NCBI GenBank assembly: GCA_037190175.1
Contig: JBBCJM010000239.1
Coordinates: 1-17,238 of the forward strand
Direction: 5' to 3'
DNA from: JBBCJM01 sp037190175
Lineage (GTDB): Bacteria > Pseudomonadota > Alphaproteobacteria > Rhodobacterales > Rhodobacteraceae
Length of the DNA: 17,238 bases
Both the position numbers and the translations under genes were made by a program. The notes beneath the pieces are model-generated. The model had not been told where the DNA came from. It did no database searches and worked only from the letters and a program-made list of their open reading frames with translations. Positions 1-6,492 of this stretch are shown here, piece after piece (position 1 is the first letter of the stretch; each line of letters starts with the position of its first letter).

Positions 1-1
1 C

Positions 2-382
2 ATCCGCTCGCCGGAGCAGGGGAAATTGGACGCCATGCGGGCCGAGGTCGAACGCGCCGCCCATGCCGTGGCCGCCGAGCTGGGGCTGGGCTGCGCCATC
101 GAGCCGGTGGGGCATTTCGACCCCGTGACCTTCGACCCCGGGCTGGTGAAGATCGTGCGGCAAGCGGCGGAAAGGCTGGGATATTCCCACATGGACATCG
201 TGTCCGGCGCCGGCCACGACGCCTGCTGGATCAACCGCGTGGCCCCCACCACGATGATCATGTGCCCCTGCGTCGACGGCCTTTCCCACAACGAGGCCGA
301 GGAGATTTCCCCCGAATGGGCCGCGGCCGGCACGGAGGTGCTGCTGCACGCCGTGCTGGAGGTGGCGGAGGTTGTGGCCTAG
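2..382 (+). CDS. M20-family N-carbamoyl amino acid / beta-ureidopropionate amidohydrolase, 3' end only
   Basis: The reading frame is open from the left edge, so only the last 126 residues are present and the true start lies outside the window. The C-terminal part of the M20 dimetal amidohydrolase fold is visible: GAGHDA, then PTTMIMCPC and DGLSHNEAE. The His of GAGHDA and the SHNEAE segment belong to the substrate and metal site in allantoate amidohydrolase, beta-ureidopropionase and L-N-carbamoylase. These enzymes cleave an N-carbamoyl compound to an amine or amino acid, CO2 and ammonia in the cytoplasm. The hydantoinase two genes downstream makes exactly that kind of product, so the two probably act in sequence. 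Which substrate is preferred (beta-ureidopropionate, N-carbamoyl amino acid or allantoate) cannot be read from this fragment. Confidence 0.9.
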   Translation: MRSPEQGKLDAMRAEVERAAHAVAAELGLGCAIEPVGHFDPVTFDPGLVKIVRQAAERLGYSHMDIVSGAGHDACWINRVAPTTMIMCPCVDGLSHNEAEEISPEWAAAGTEVLLHAVLEVAEVVA

Positions 383-418
383 GCTTCCACCCGGGCATCG
401 GCGGAGAAGGAGGGGCAG

Positions 419-697
419 GTGGACGATCCCGACGCGGATCTGGCGACGATGGACCGCGAGGCGCTGCTCGCGGCGGCGCGGGCGATGCGCGAGGCGATCC
501 GGGCCCATCGCGACATGGAGATGCATGAGCTCTGCTGGCATCACCCCGACATGTGGGCCCTGCTGCCCGACACGCCGGCCGGTGGCGTGAGGGTTCCCGA
601 ATGGCCGCAGTTCATGCGGGGCTGCATCCGCTATCGGCAATCGCTCGACCGGCAGCTGCCGGACGCAGAGCGCAGCGACAGGGAGTTTGGGGAATGA
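419..697 (+). CDS. Small CWHHP-motif protein of unknown function in the ureide operon
   Basis: This 92-residue protein starts at a GTG chosen because AAGGAGGGG (407-415) lies just upstream. An in-frame ATG at 449 is a weaker alternative. Residues 1-30 are a charged, probably helical segment rich in Ala, Arg and Glu. The middle carries LCWHHPDMWALLP, with one Cys and two adjacent His that could bind metal or a cofactor. The C-terminal half has WPQFMRGCIRYRQSLD, with a second Cys. There is no signal peptide or membrane segment. It lies 36 bases after the M20 hydrolase and overlaps the hydantoinase start (ATGA), so it should be co-translated with the catabolic enzymes. I recall similar short proteins beside hydantoinase genes in related bacteria, but know no function. 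Accessory or assembly roles for the hydrolases are only inference. Confidence 0.75.
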   Translation: MDDPDADLATMDREALLAAARAMREAIRAHRDMEMHELCWHHPDMWALLPDTPAGGVRVPEWPQFMRGCIRYRQSLDRQLPDAERSDREFGE

Positions 698-2145
698 GCA
701 CGATCATCAGGAACGGCACCATCGTCACCGCGGACCTGACCCACAAGGCCGATGTCCGCATCGAGAACGGGGTGATCACCGAGATCGGCCCGGACCTGAA
801 GGGCGGCACCGAACTCGATGCCACCGGCTGCTATGTCATGCCCGGCGGGATCGACCCGCATACCCATCTGGAAATGCCCTTCATGGGCACCTATTCCACC
901 GACGATTTCGAAAGCGGCACCCGCGCCGCGCTGGCGGGCGGCACCACCATGGTGGTCGACTTCGTGCTGCCCGGCCAGGGCCAGGGCCTGATCGACGCCA
1001 TGAAGATGTGGCACAACAAGGCGGGCCGGGCGGCCTGCGACTATTCCTATCACATGGCGATCACCTGGTGGGGCGAGCAGGTGTGGAAGGACATGGAGGC
1101 GAGCGTGAAGGCAGGGGTGACCTCCTTCAAGCACTTCATGGCCTACAAGGGCGCGCTGATGGTGAACGACGACGAGATGTTCCAGTCGTTCCAGAGGGTT
1201 GGCGATCTGGGCGGCCTCGCCATGGTGCACGCCGAGAACGGCGACGTGGTGGCGGAACTGACCGCGCGGCTGCTGGCCGAGGGCAATACCGGGCCCGAGG
1301 CGCACGCCTATTCCCGCCCCCCGCAGGTGGAGGGCGAGGCCACCAACCGCGCCATCATGCTGGCCGACATGGCGGGCGTGCCGCTCTATGTGGTGCATAC
1401 CTCCTGCGAGGACAGCCACGAGGCGATCCGCCGGGCGCGCCAGCAGGGCAAGAGGGTCTGGGGCGAGCCGCTGATCCAGCATCTGGTGCTGGACGAGAGC
1501 GAATATTTCCACCCCGACTGGGATCACGCCGCCCGCCGCGTCATGTCGCCCCCCTTCCGCAACAAGGCGCATCAGGCCTCGCTGTGGGCGGGCCTGCAGG
1601 CGGGCTCGCTGTCGGTGGTGGCCACCGACCATTGCGCCTTCACCACCGAGCAGAAGCGGTTCGGGGTGGGAGATTTCTCGAAAATCCCCAACGGAACCGG
1701 GGGTTTGGAGGACAGACTTCCCGTGCTGTGGCAACATGGGGTGAACACCGGCCGGCTGACGCCCAACGAATTCGTGGCGGTCACTTCGACCAATATCGCC
1801 AAGATCCTGAACCTGTATCCGAAAAAGGGAGCGGTGCTGGTCGGCGCCGATGCCGATCTGGTGGTCTGGGATCCGGCGAAGGAAAAGACCATCGCCGCCG
1901 CGACCCAGCAGTCGAAGATCGACTACAACGTCTTCGAAGGGCAGAAGGTGAAGGGATTGCCGCGCTTCACCCTGACCCGCGGCAAGGTCGCGGTCCATGA
2001 CGGCGAGATGCGGGCCGAAGAGGGCCACGGGCAATTCGTCGGCCGCGAGGCCCGCCCGGCGGTGAACCGGGCGCTGTCCGCTTGGAAGGAACTGACCGCC
2101 CCGCGGCCGGTCCAGCGGTCGGGCGTGCCGGCGACGGGGGTGTAA
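694..2145 (+). CDS. hydA: Dihydropyrimidinase / D-hydantoinase
   Basis: This 483-residue cytoplasmic amidohydrolase opens the ring of dihydropyrimidines or 5-substituted hydantoins to N-carbamoyl compounds. The dinuclear zinc ligands are all visible: His56 and His58 in DPHTH, Lys146 in TSFKHF (the expected carboxylated lysine), His179 in HAENGD, His235 in VVHTSCE and Asp312 in ATDHCAF. Their spacing matches the Bacillus D-hydantoinase pattern. The ATG at 694 was chosen because it overlaps the preceding stop (ATGA), GGGAG at 681-685 lies 8 bases upstream, and MSTIIRNGTIV is the family's normal N-terminus; the frame is open further upstream but that part has no family similarity. Length is typical. 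It lies between the M20 decarbamoylase and an ABC importer, which fits reductive pyrimidine catabolism. Hydantoin versus dihydropyrimidine preference cannot be settled from sequence. The stop TAA is followed at once, in the same frame, by the next start. Confidence 0.95.
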   Translation: MSTIIRNGTIVTADLTHKADVRIENGVITEIGPDLKGGTELDATGCYVMPGGIDPHTHLEMPFMGTYSTDDFESGTRAALAGGTTMVVDFVLPGQGQGLIDAMKMWHNKAGRAACDYSYHMAITWWGEQVWKDMEASVKAGVTSFKHFMAYKGALMVNDDEMFQSFQRVGDLGGLAMVHAENGDVVAELTARLLAEGNTGPEAHAYSRPPQVEGEATNRAIMLADMAGVPLYVVHTSCEDSHEAIRRARQQGKRVWGEPLIQHLVLDESEYFHPDWDHAARRVMSPPFRNKAHQASLWAGLQAGSLSVVATDHCAFTTEQKRFGVGDFSKIPNGTGGLEDRLPVLWQHGVNTGRLTPNEFVAVTSTNIAKILNLYPKKGAVLVGADADLVVWDPAKEKTIAAATQQSKIDYNVFEGQKVKGLPRFTLTRGKVAVHDGEMRAEEGHGQFVGREARPAVNRALSAWKELTAPRPVQRSGVPATGV

Positions 2146-2841
2146 GTGAAGGTCGCCCTGATCACCGCCGGCGGCAGCGGCATGGGCGCCGCCTGTGCGC
2201 GGCGGTTGAGGAATGACGGCTATGAGGTTGGAATCCTGTCGTCTTCCGGCCGAGGCGAGGCTCTGGCGGCGGACCTGGGCGGGGTGGGCGTGACCGGCTC
2301 CAACCAGTCGGTCGAGGACCTGGGTCGCCTGGTCGAGGCCGCCATGGCGCGCTGGGGGCGGATCGACGCGCTGGTGAACTCGGCCGGGCACGGGCCGCGG
2401 GCGCCGGTGCTGGAGCTGACCGACGAGGACTGGACCAGGGGGATGGAGGTCTATTTCCTCAACGTGGTCAGGCCCCTGCGGCTGGTCACCCCCATCATGC
2501 AGGCGCAGGGGGGCGGCGCGGTGGTCAATATCTCCACCGCCTGGGTCGCCGAACCCTCGGCCCTGTTCCCCACCTCGGCGGTGTTCCGGGCGGGGCTGGG
2601 CGCCTTTACCAAACTCTATGCCGACCAGTATGCAAGCGACGGGATCCGCATCAACAACATCCTGCCCGGCTGGATCGACAGCCTGCCCGCGACCGAGGAG
2701 CGCCGCGCGAACGTTCCGATGCAACGCTATGGAACATCGGAGGAAATCGCCGCCACCGCCGCCTTCCTGCTGTCCGAGGGCGCGGGCTACATCACCGGCC
2801 AGAGCCTGCGGGTGGACGGCGGCCTGATGAGGGCGGTCTGA
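2146..2841 (+). CDS. SDR-family protein with atypical active site
   Basis: This 231-residue protein has a Rossmann fold of the short-chain dehydrogenase/reductase type. The nucleotide-binding TAGGSGMG is at residues 7-14, NSAGHG begins at Asn78, and the C-terminus has LPGWI and GYITGQSLRVDGG. The catalytic strand reads NISTAWVAEP and the helix that normally carries Tyr-x-x-x-Lys reads SAVFR: aligned on the following AGLGAFTK, Ser144 replaces Tyr and Arg148 replaces Lys. Thr131 or Ser130 stands at the usual Ser. It may bind NAD(P) without ordinary dehydrogenase chemistry, or use another mechanism. The start is a GTG directly after the hydantoinase TAA, in the same frame, with only a weak G-rich Shine-Dalgarno. 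The stop overlaps the ATPase start (TGATG). Co-expression with pyrimidine or hydantoin enzymes suggests a role on the same substrates, but the reaction is unknown. Confidence 0.85.
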   Translation: MKVALITAGGSGMGAACARRLRNDGYEVGILSSSGRGEALAADLGGVGVTGSNQSVEDLGRLVEAAMARWGRIDALVNSAGHGPRAPVLELTDEDWTRGMEVYFLNVVRPLRLVTPIMQAQGGGAVVNISTAWVAEPSALFPTSAVFRAGLGAFTKLYADQYASDGIRINNILPGWIDSLPATEERRANVPMQRYGTSEEIAATAAFLLSEGAGYITGQSLRVDGGLMRAV

Positions 2842-3635
2842 TGCGCGACCTGGCCAGCCCGCCGGTAATCGAAGCCACGGGGGTGGGGCTGACCTTCCAG
2901 ACCGCGGACGGGCCGGTCCATGCCCTGAAGGACGTGAACCTGCGCATCGGCAAGGGGGATTTCGTCAGCTTCATCGGCCCCTCGGGCTGCGGCAAGACCA
3001 CCTTCCTGCGCTGCGTGGCAGCGCTGGAGACGCCCACCGAGGGCAGCCTGACCGTCAACGGCATGGCCCCGGAAGCGGCAAGGAAATCAAGGGCCTATGG
3101 CTATGTCTTCCAGGCCGCGGGGCTCTATCCCTGGCGCACCATCTCGGGCAATATCCGGTTGCCGCTGGAGATCATGGGCTATGCGCGCGAGGAACGGGAC
3201 CGGCGTGTGAAGGACGTTCTGCAACTGGTTGATCTGGAAGGGTTCGGCGGGAAGTTCCCGTGGCAGCTGTCGGGGGGCATGCAGCAAAGGGCCAGCATCG
3301 CCCGGGCCTTGGCCTATGATGCCGACATATTGCTGATGGACGAACCCTTCGGCGCGCTGGACGAGATCGTGCGCGACCGGCTGAACGAGGAACTCTTGAA
3401 GCTCTGGTCCCGCACGGGCAAGACCATCGGCTTCGTGACCCATTCCATTCCCGAAGCGGTGTTCCTGTCGACCCGGATCGTGGTCATGTCCCCCCGCCCC
3501 GGCCGGATCACCGACGTGATCGACTCGCCCCTGCCGCGCGAGCGCCCGCTGGATATCCGCGACAGCCGGGAGTTCATCGAGATCGCCCACCGGGTGCGCG
3601 AGGGGCTGCGGGCGGGGCATGGCGATGAGGTCTAG
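2841..3635 (+). CDS. ABC importer ATPase, NMT1/SsuB-like family
   Basis: This 264-residue protein is the cytoplasmic ATPase of the importer encoded by the next three genes. Visible motifs: Walker A GPSGCGKTT at 46-54, Q-loop Gln91 in YVFQAAG, signature LSGGMQQR at 143-150, Walker B ILLMDEP with Asp167 and Glu168, and switch His201 in VTHS. The text GYVFQ...LYPWRT and the C-terminal ARIVVMSPRPGRI-like stretch (here TRIVVMSPRPGRI) are typical of the nitrate/sulfonate/taurine (NrtD, SsuB, TauB) group. The start overlaps the SDR-like stop by one base and the end overlaps the first permease by 17 bases. Operon context suggests uptake of a pyrimidine, hydantoin or related ureide. That substrate is inferred, not seen. 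Confidence 0.95.
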   Translation: MRDLASPPVIEATGVGLTFQTADGPVHALKDVNLRIGKGDFVSFIGPSGCGKTTFLRCVAALETPTEGSLTVNGMAPEAARKSRAYGYVFQAAGLYPWRTISGNIRLPLEIMGYAREERDRRVKDVLQLVDLEGFGGKFPWQLSGGMQQRASIARALAYDADILLMDEPFGALDEIVRDRLNEELLKLWSRTGKTIGFVTHSIPEAVFLSTRIVVMSPRPGRITDVIDSPLPRERPLDIRDSREFIEIAHRVREGLRAGHGDEV

Positions 3636-4512
3636 CGCCTTCCCCATCCTCGCCATGCTCACCGCCATCGTCGCGGTCTGGTACGCGGCGACGGTGTGGA
3701 TGAACGCAGCCCAGGTGCGGCAGGCGGCGGCGCGGGCGGGCAGCGAGATCACCCTGACCCAGGTGATCGCCGGCACCATGGCGCAGAACCGCCCGGTGAT
3801 GGCCGCGCCGCATCAGGTGGCCACCGAGCTGTGGAAAGGGATCGCGGGGGAGCCGGTCACCTCCAAGCGCAGCCTGGTCTACCACGCCCGGGTCACGCTG
3901 GAGGCCACGCTCTCCGGGCTGGCCCTCGGCATCGCCATCGGCATCGGGCTGGCGATGGGGATCGTCTATTTCCGGGTGATGGACCTGAGCGTCATGCCCT
4001 GGGCCATCATCAGCCAGGCCATCCCCATCGTGGCCCTGGCGCCGATGATCGTGGTGCTGTCCAATTCGCTGGGGCTGGGCGAGCGGCTGGGGGTGGAGAA
4101 CCGGCTGGTGTCGAAGACCCTGATCGCCGCCTACCTGAGCTTCTTTCCCGTGCTGGTCAGCATGGTGAAGGGGCTGCGCAGCCCCGATCCGATGCAGCTG
4201 GATCTGTTGAAGACATGGAATGCCAGCGGGTTGCAGGAGTTTCTCAAACTGCGGCTGCCGGCCTCGCTCCCTTATTTCTTCGCCTCGCTGAAGGTCGCCG
4301 TGGCCGCGGCGCTGGTCGGCGCCATCGTGGGGGAGCTGCCCACCGGGGCCATCGACGGGCTGGGCGCGCGGATGCTGGTGGCCAGCCAGTTCGGCCAGCC
4401 GCTGCTGATGTGGGCCTCGCTGTTTGCCGCGGCGATCCTCGCCGGGGTGCTGATCCTCGGCGTCGGGCTGATCCAGCGCGCGGCCGACCGGCGGATGGGG
4501 GCGCGGGGATGA
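3619..4512 (+). CDS. ABC importer permease 1
   Basis: This 297-residue inner-membrane protein belongs to the BPD (binding-protein-dependent) permease family of the SsuC/NrtB/TauC type. A first hydrophobic segment covers about residues 8-27. A predicted external stretch of about 60 residues follows, then further membrane segments starting near TLSGLALGIAIGIGLAMGI. The cytoplasmic coupling (EAA) loop is at about 203-222, including EFLKLRLPASLPYF. The start at 3619 overlaps the ATPase by 17 bases; a second ATG at 3625 is equally possible. It forms a heterodimer with permease 2, whose ATG overlaps this stop (ATGA). The stretch between the first membrane segment and the core is longer than in the sister permease. 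Confidence 0.92.
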   Translation: MAMRSSAFPILAMLTAIVAVWYAATVWMNAAQVRQAAARAGSEITLTQVIAGTMAQNRPVMAAPHQVATELWKGIAGEPVTSKRSLVYHARVTLEATLSGLALGIAIGIGLAMGIVYFRVMDLSVMPWAIISQAIPIVALAPMIVVLSNSLGLGERLGVENRLVSKTLIAAYLSFFPVLVSMVKGLRSPDPMQLDLLKTWNASGLQEFLKLRLPASLPYFFASLKVAVAAALVGAIVGELPTGAIDGLGARMLVASQFGQPLLMWASLFAAAILAGVLILGVGLIQRAADRRMGARG

Positions 4513-5342
4513 CTTTGTGGCTCGCCCTCGTGCTGGCGGCCGCGGGATGGGCGGCGAACATCCGGCTCGCGCGCCGCGGGGGCCGTGTGGAGCGGGTTGC
4601 GGTGCCGGTGATCCTGGGCCTCAGCCTCTTGGTGCTGTGGGAGGGGATCGTGCGCCACTTCGCGGTGCCCGAGGTGATCCTGCCCGCGCCCTCGGTGGTG
4701 GCGCGCGCCATCGGGGCCAACCTGCCGCTGCTGTGGACCGATTTCAGCCAGACCATCCTCAAGGGCGCGCTCAGCGGCTGGGCCATGGGCTGCGGCGCGG
4801 CGCTGGTCACCGCGGTGCTGGTGGACCGCTCGCCCTTCCTGACCCGGGGCCTCTTGCCCATCGGCAATTTCGTGGCGGCGCTGCCCATCGTCGGCGTGGC
4901 GCCGATCATGGTGATGTGGTTCGGCTTCGGCTGGCAGTCGAAGGCCGCGGTGGTCTTCGCCATGGTGTTCTTCCCGGTGCTGATCAACGCGGTGGCGGGG
5001 CTGGCGGCCAGCGACCGGATGCAGCGCGACCTGATGCGGACCTGGAGCGCCAACTACTGGCAGACGCTGGCCTTCCTGCGCCTGCCCGCCGCCATGCCCT
5101 TCATCTTCAACGGGCTGAAGATCGCCACCACGCTGGCGGTGATCGGCGCCATCGTCGCCGAATATTTCGGCAGCCCGACCCGGGGGATGGGCTTCCGCAT
5201 CTCCACCGCCGTGGGCAGCCTGCAACTGCCGCTCGTGTGGGCCGAGATCGCGGTGGCGGCTTTGGCGGGCACGGCGTTCTATGGCATCGTGGCGCTGGCC
5301 GAGCGGCGCGTCACGTTCTGGCACCCGTCGCAGCGGGGATAG
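4509..5342 (+). CDS. ABC importer permease 2
   Basis: This 277-residue permease is the second half of the heterodimeric channel. The N-terminal membrane segment at about 2-17 is followed by a basic loop, a second segment at about 32-48 and the motif VPEVILPAPSVVARA, which precedes the core in SsuC/TauC-type permeases. The coupling loop is at about 183-204 (YWQTLAFLRLPAAMPFIF), and VAEYFGSPTRGMG follows. The ATG overlaps the upstream stop by four bases. The frame is open far upstream, but the upstream part is only an alternative-frame reading of permease 1 and is not included. It ends 32 bases before the binding-protein gene. Confidence 0.93.
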   Translation: MTLWLALVLAAAGWAANIRLARRGGRVERVAVPVILGLSLLVLWEGIVRHFAVPEVILPAPSVVARAIGANLPLLWTDFSQTILKGALSGWAMGCGAALVTAVLVDRSPFLTRGLLPIGNFVAALPIVGVAPIMVMWFGFGWQSKAAVVFAMVFFPVLINAVAGLAASDRMQRDLMRTWSANYWQTLAFLRLPAAMPFIFNGLKIATTLAVIGAIVAEYFGSPTRGMGFRISTAVGSLQLPLVWAEIAVAALAGTAFYGIVALAERRVTFWHPSQRG

Positions 5343-5374
5343 AGTTGAACAACGACAACAAGGAGGTACGACCG

Positions 5375-6367
5375 ATGAAAGCGATCTGGACGGCATTGGC
5401 CCTGGCGGGGCTGACCGCGGGCATGGCCGAGGCGCAGGACCCCGTGCGGATGCAGCTCAAATGGGTGACCCAGGCGCAGTTCGCCGGCTATTACGTGGCC
5501 GAGGCGAAGGGCTTCTACGACGAGGAGAACCTGGACGTCACCATCCTGCCCGGCGGCCCCGACATCGCGCCCGAGCAGGTGATCGCCGGCGGCGGCGCGG
5601 ACGTGATCACCACCTGGATGGCCGCGGCGCTGGCGGCGCGCGAGCGCGGCGTGCCGCTGGTCAACATCGCCCAGCCGTTCAAGAACCAGGGGCTGCAATT
5701 CACCTGCCGCAAGGACCTGGGGGTGGAGAGCACCGACGACTTCAAGGGCAAGACCCTGGGCGTCTGGTTCTTCGGCAACGAATATCCCTTCTACGCCTGG
5801 ATGGCCAAGCTGGGCCTGCCCACCGACGGCGGGGCGGAAGGCGTGACGGTGCTGAAACAGGCCTTCGACGTGGAGGCGCTGTTGCAGGGCGAGGCCGCCT
5901 GCATCTCGGTCATGACCTACAACGAATACGGCCAGGTGCTGGATGCCGGCTATACGCCCGAGCAGCTCACCACCTTCGCCTATCGCGACGAGGGGGTGAC
6001 GGTGCTGGAGGACGGGCTCTACGTGCTGGAAAGCTCGCTGGCCGACCCGGCCTTCAAGGACAAGATGGTCCGCTTCGTCCGCGCCAGCATGAAGGGCTGG
6101 AAATACGCCGAGGAGAACCCCGAGGAGGCGGCGCAGATCGTGGTCGACGCCGACCAGACCGGGCTGCAGACCATCGAGCACCAGAGCTACATGATGGGCG
6201 AGGTGGCCAAGCTGACCGCGGGCTCCGACGGCGCGCTGGATCCGGCCGATTTCGACGCCACGGTGGCCTCGCTGCTGGCCGCGGTCTCGCCCGACAACCC
6301 GGCGATCACCAGGGCGCCCGAGGGCATGGCCTGGACCCACGAGATCACCGACGCCGCGCTGCAATAG
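5375..6367 (+). CDS. NMT1/THI5-like periplasmic substrate-binding protein of the ABC importer
   Basis: This 330-residue protein has a Sec signal peptide (MKAIWTALALAGLTAGMAEA, cleavage expected before Gln21). The mature part is a type 2 periplasmic binding protein of the NMT1/SsuA-like group: MQLKWVTQAQFAGYYVAEAK, then GFYDEENLDVTILPGG, then DFKGKTLGVWFFGNEYPF. It should capture the ligand and deliver it to the two permeases. AAGGAGG at 5360-5366 gives a strong ribosome-binding site 8 bases before the ATG, stronger than those of the other transporter genes, as expected for a protein needed in excess. Family members bind pyrimidines, hydroxymethylpyrimidine, sulfonates and similar compounds. 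Here a pyrimidine or hydantoin ligand is inferred from the enzymes in the operon. Confidence 0.93.
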   Translation: MKAIWTALALAGLTAGMAEAQDPVRMQLKWVTQAQFAGYYVAEAKGFYDEENLDVTILPGGPDIAPEQVIAGGGADVITTWMAAALAARERGVPLVNIAQPFKNQGLQFTCRKDLGVESTDDFKGKTLGVWFFGNEYPFYAWMAKLGLPTDGGAEGVTVLKQAFDVEALLQGEAACISVMTYNEYGQVLDAGYTPEQLTTFAYRDEGVTVLEDGLYVLESSLADPAFKDKMVRFVRASMKGWKYAEENPEEAAQIVVDADQTGLQTIEHQSYMMGEVAKLTAGSDGALDPADFDATVASLLAAVSPDNPAITRAPEGMAWTHEITDAALQ

Positions 6368-6374
6368 GGCGGGG

Positions 6375-6472
6375 GGGGGCAATTCGACCTAAATTGTCCC
6401 CTTTCCGCTTTCTTTCTTGCTGGAAATATCCTGCGGGGGTCCGGGGGTGCCAACCCCCCGGCGCTCTCCACC
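6375..6472 (+). repeat. Dispersed GC-rich hairpin repeat, copy A
   Basis: This copy lies between the convergent binding-protein and amidase genes. In + orientation it reads AAATTGTCCCC (6391-6401), TTCTTTCTTGC (6410-6420), AAATATCC, then GGGGGTCCGGGGG and a 7-bp hairpin CCGGGGG/CCCCCGG (6441-6447 with 6455-6461), ending GGCGCTCTCC. It matches copy B inverted over about 80 bases. Read on the - strand the hairpin is followed by GGATATTT, so it may end amidase transcripts. A run of nine G (6371-6379) sits at its left border. Confidence 0.75.
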
Positions 6473-6492
6473 GGCCCGACGCCGGAATGCCC

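Noticed and set aside
631..2724. Long open frame on the - strand (697 codons) across the hydantoinase and SDR-like genes
   Set aside because: It is antisense to well-supported genes, is rich in His, Arg, Gly and Pro, and shows no recognisable domain. Codon bias in high-GC DNA produces such frames.
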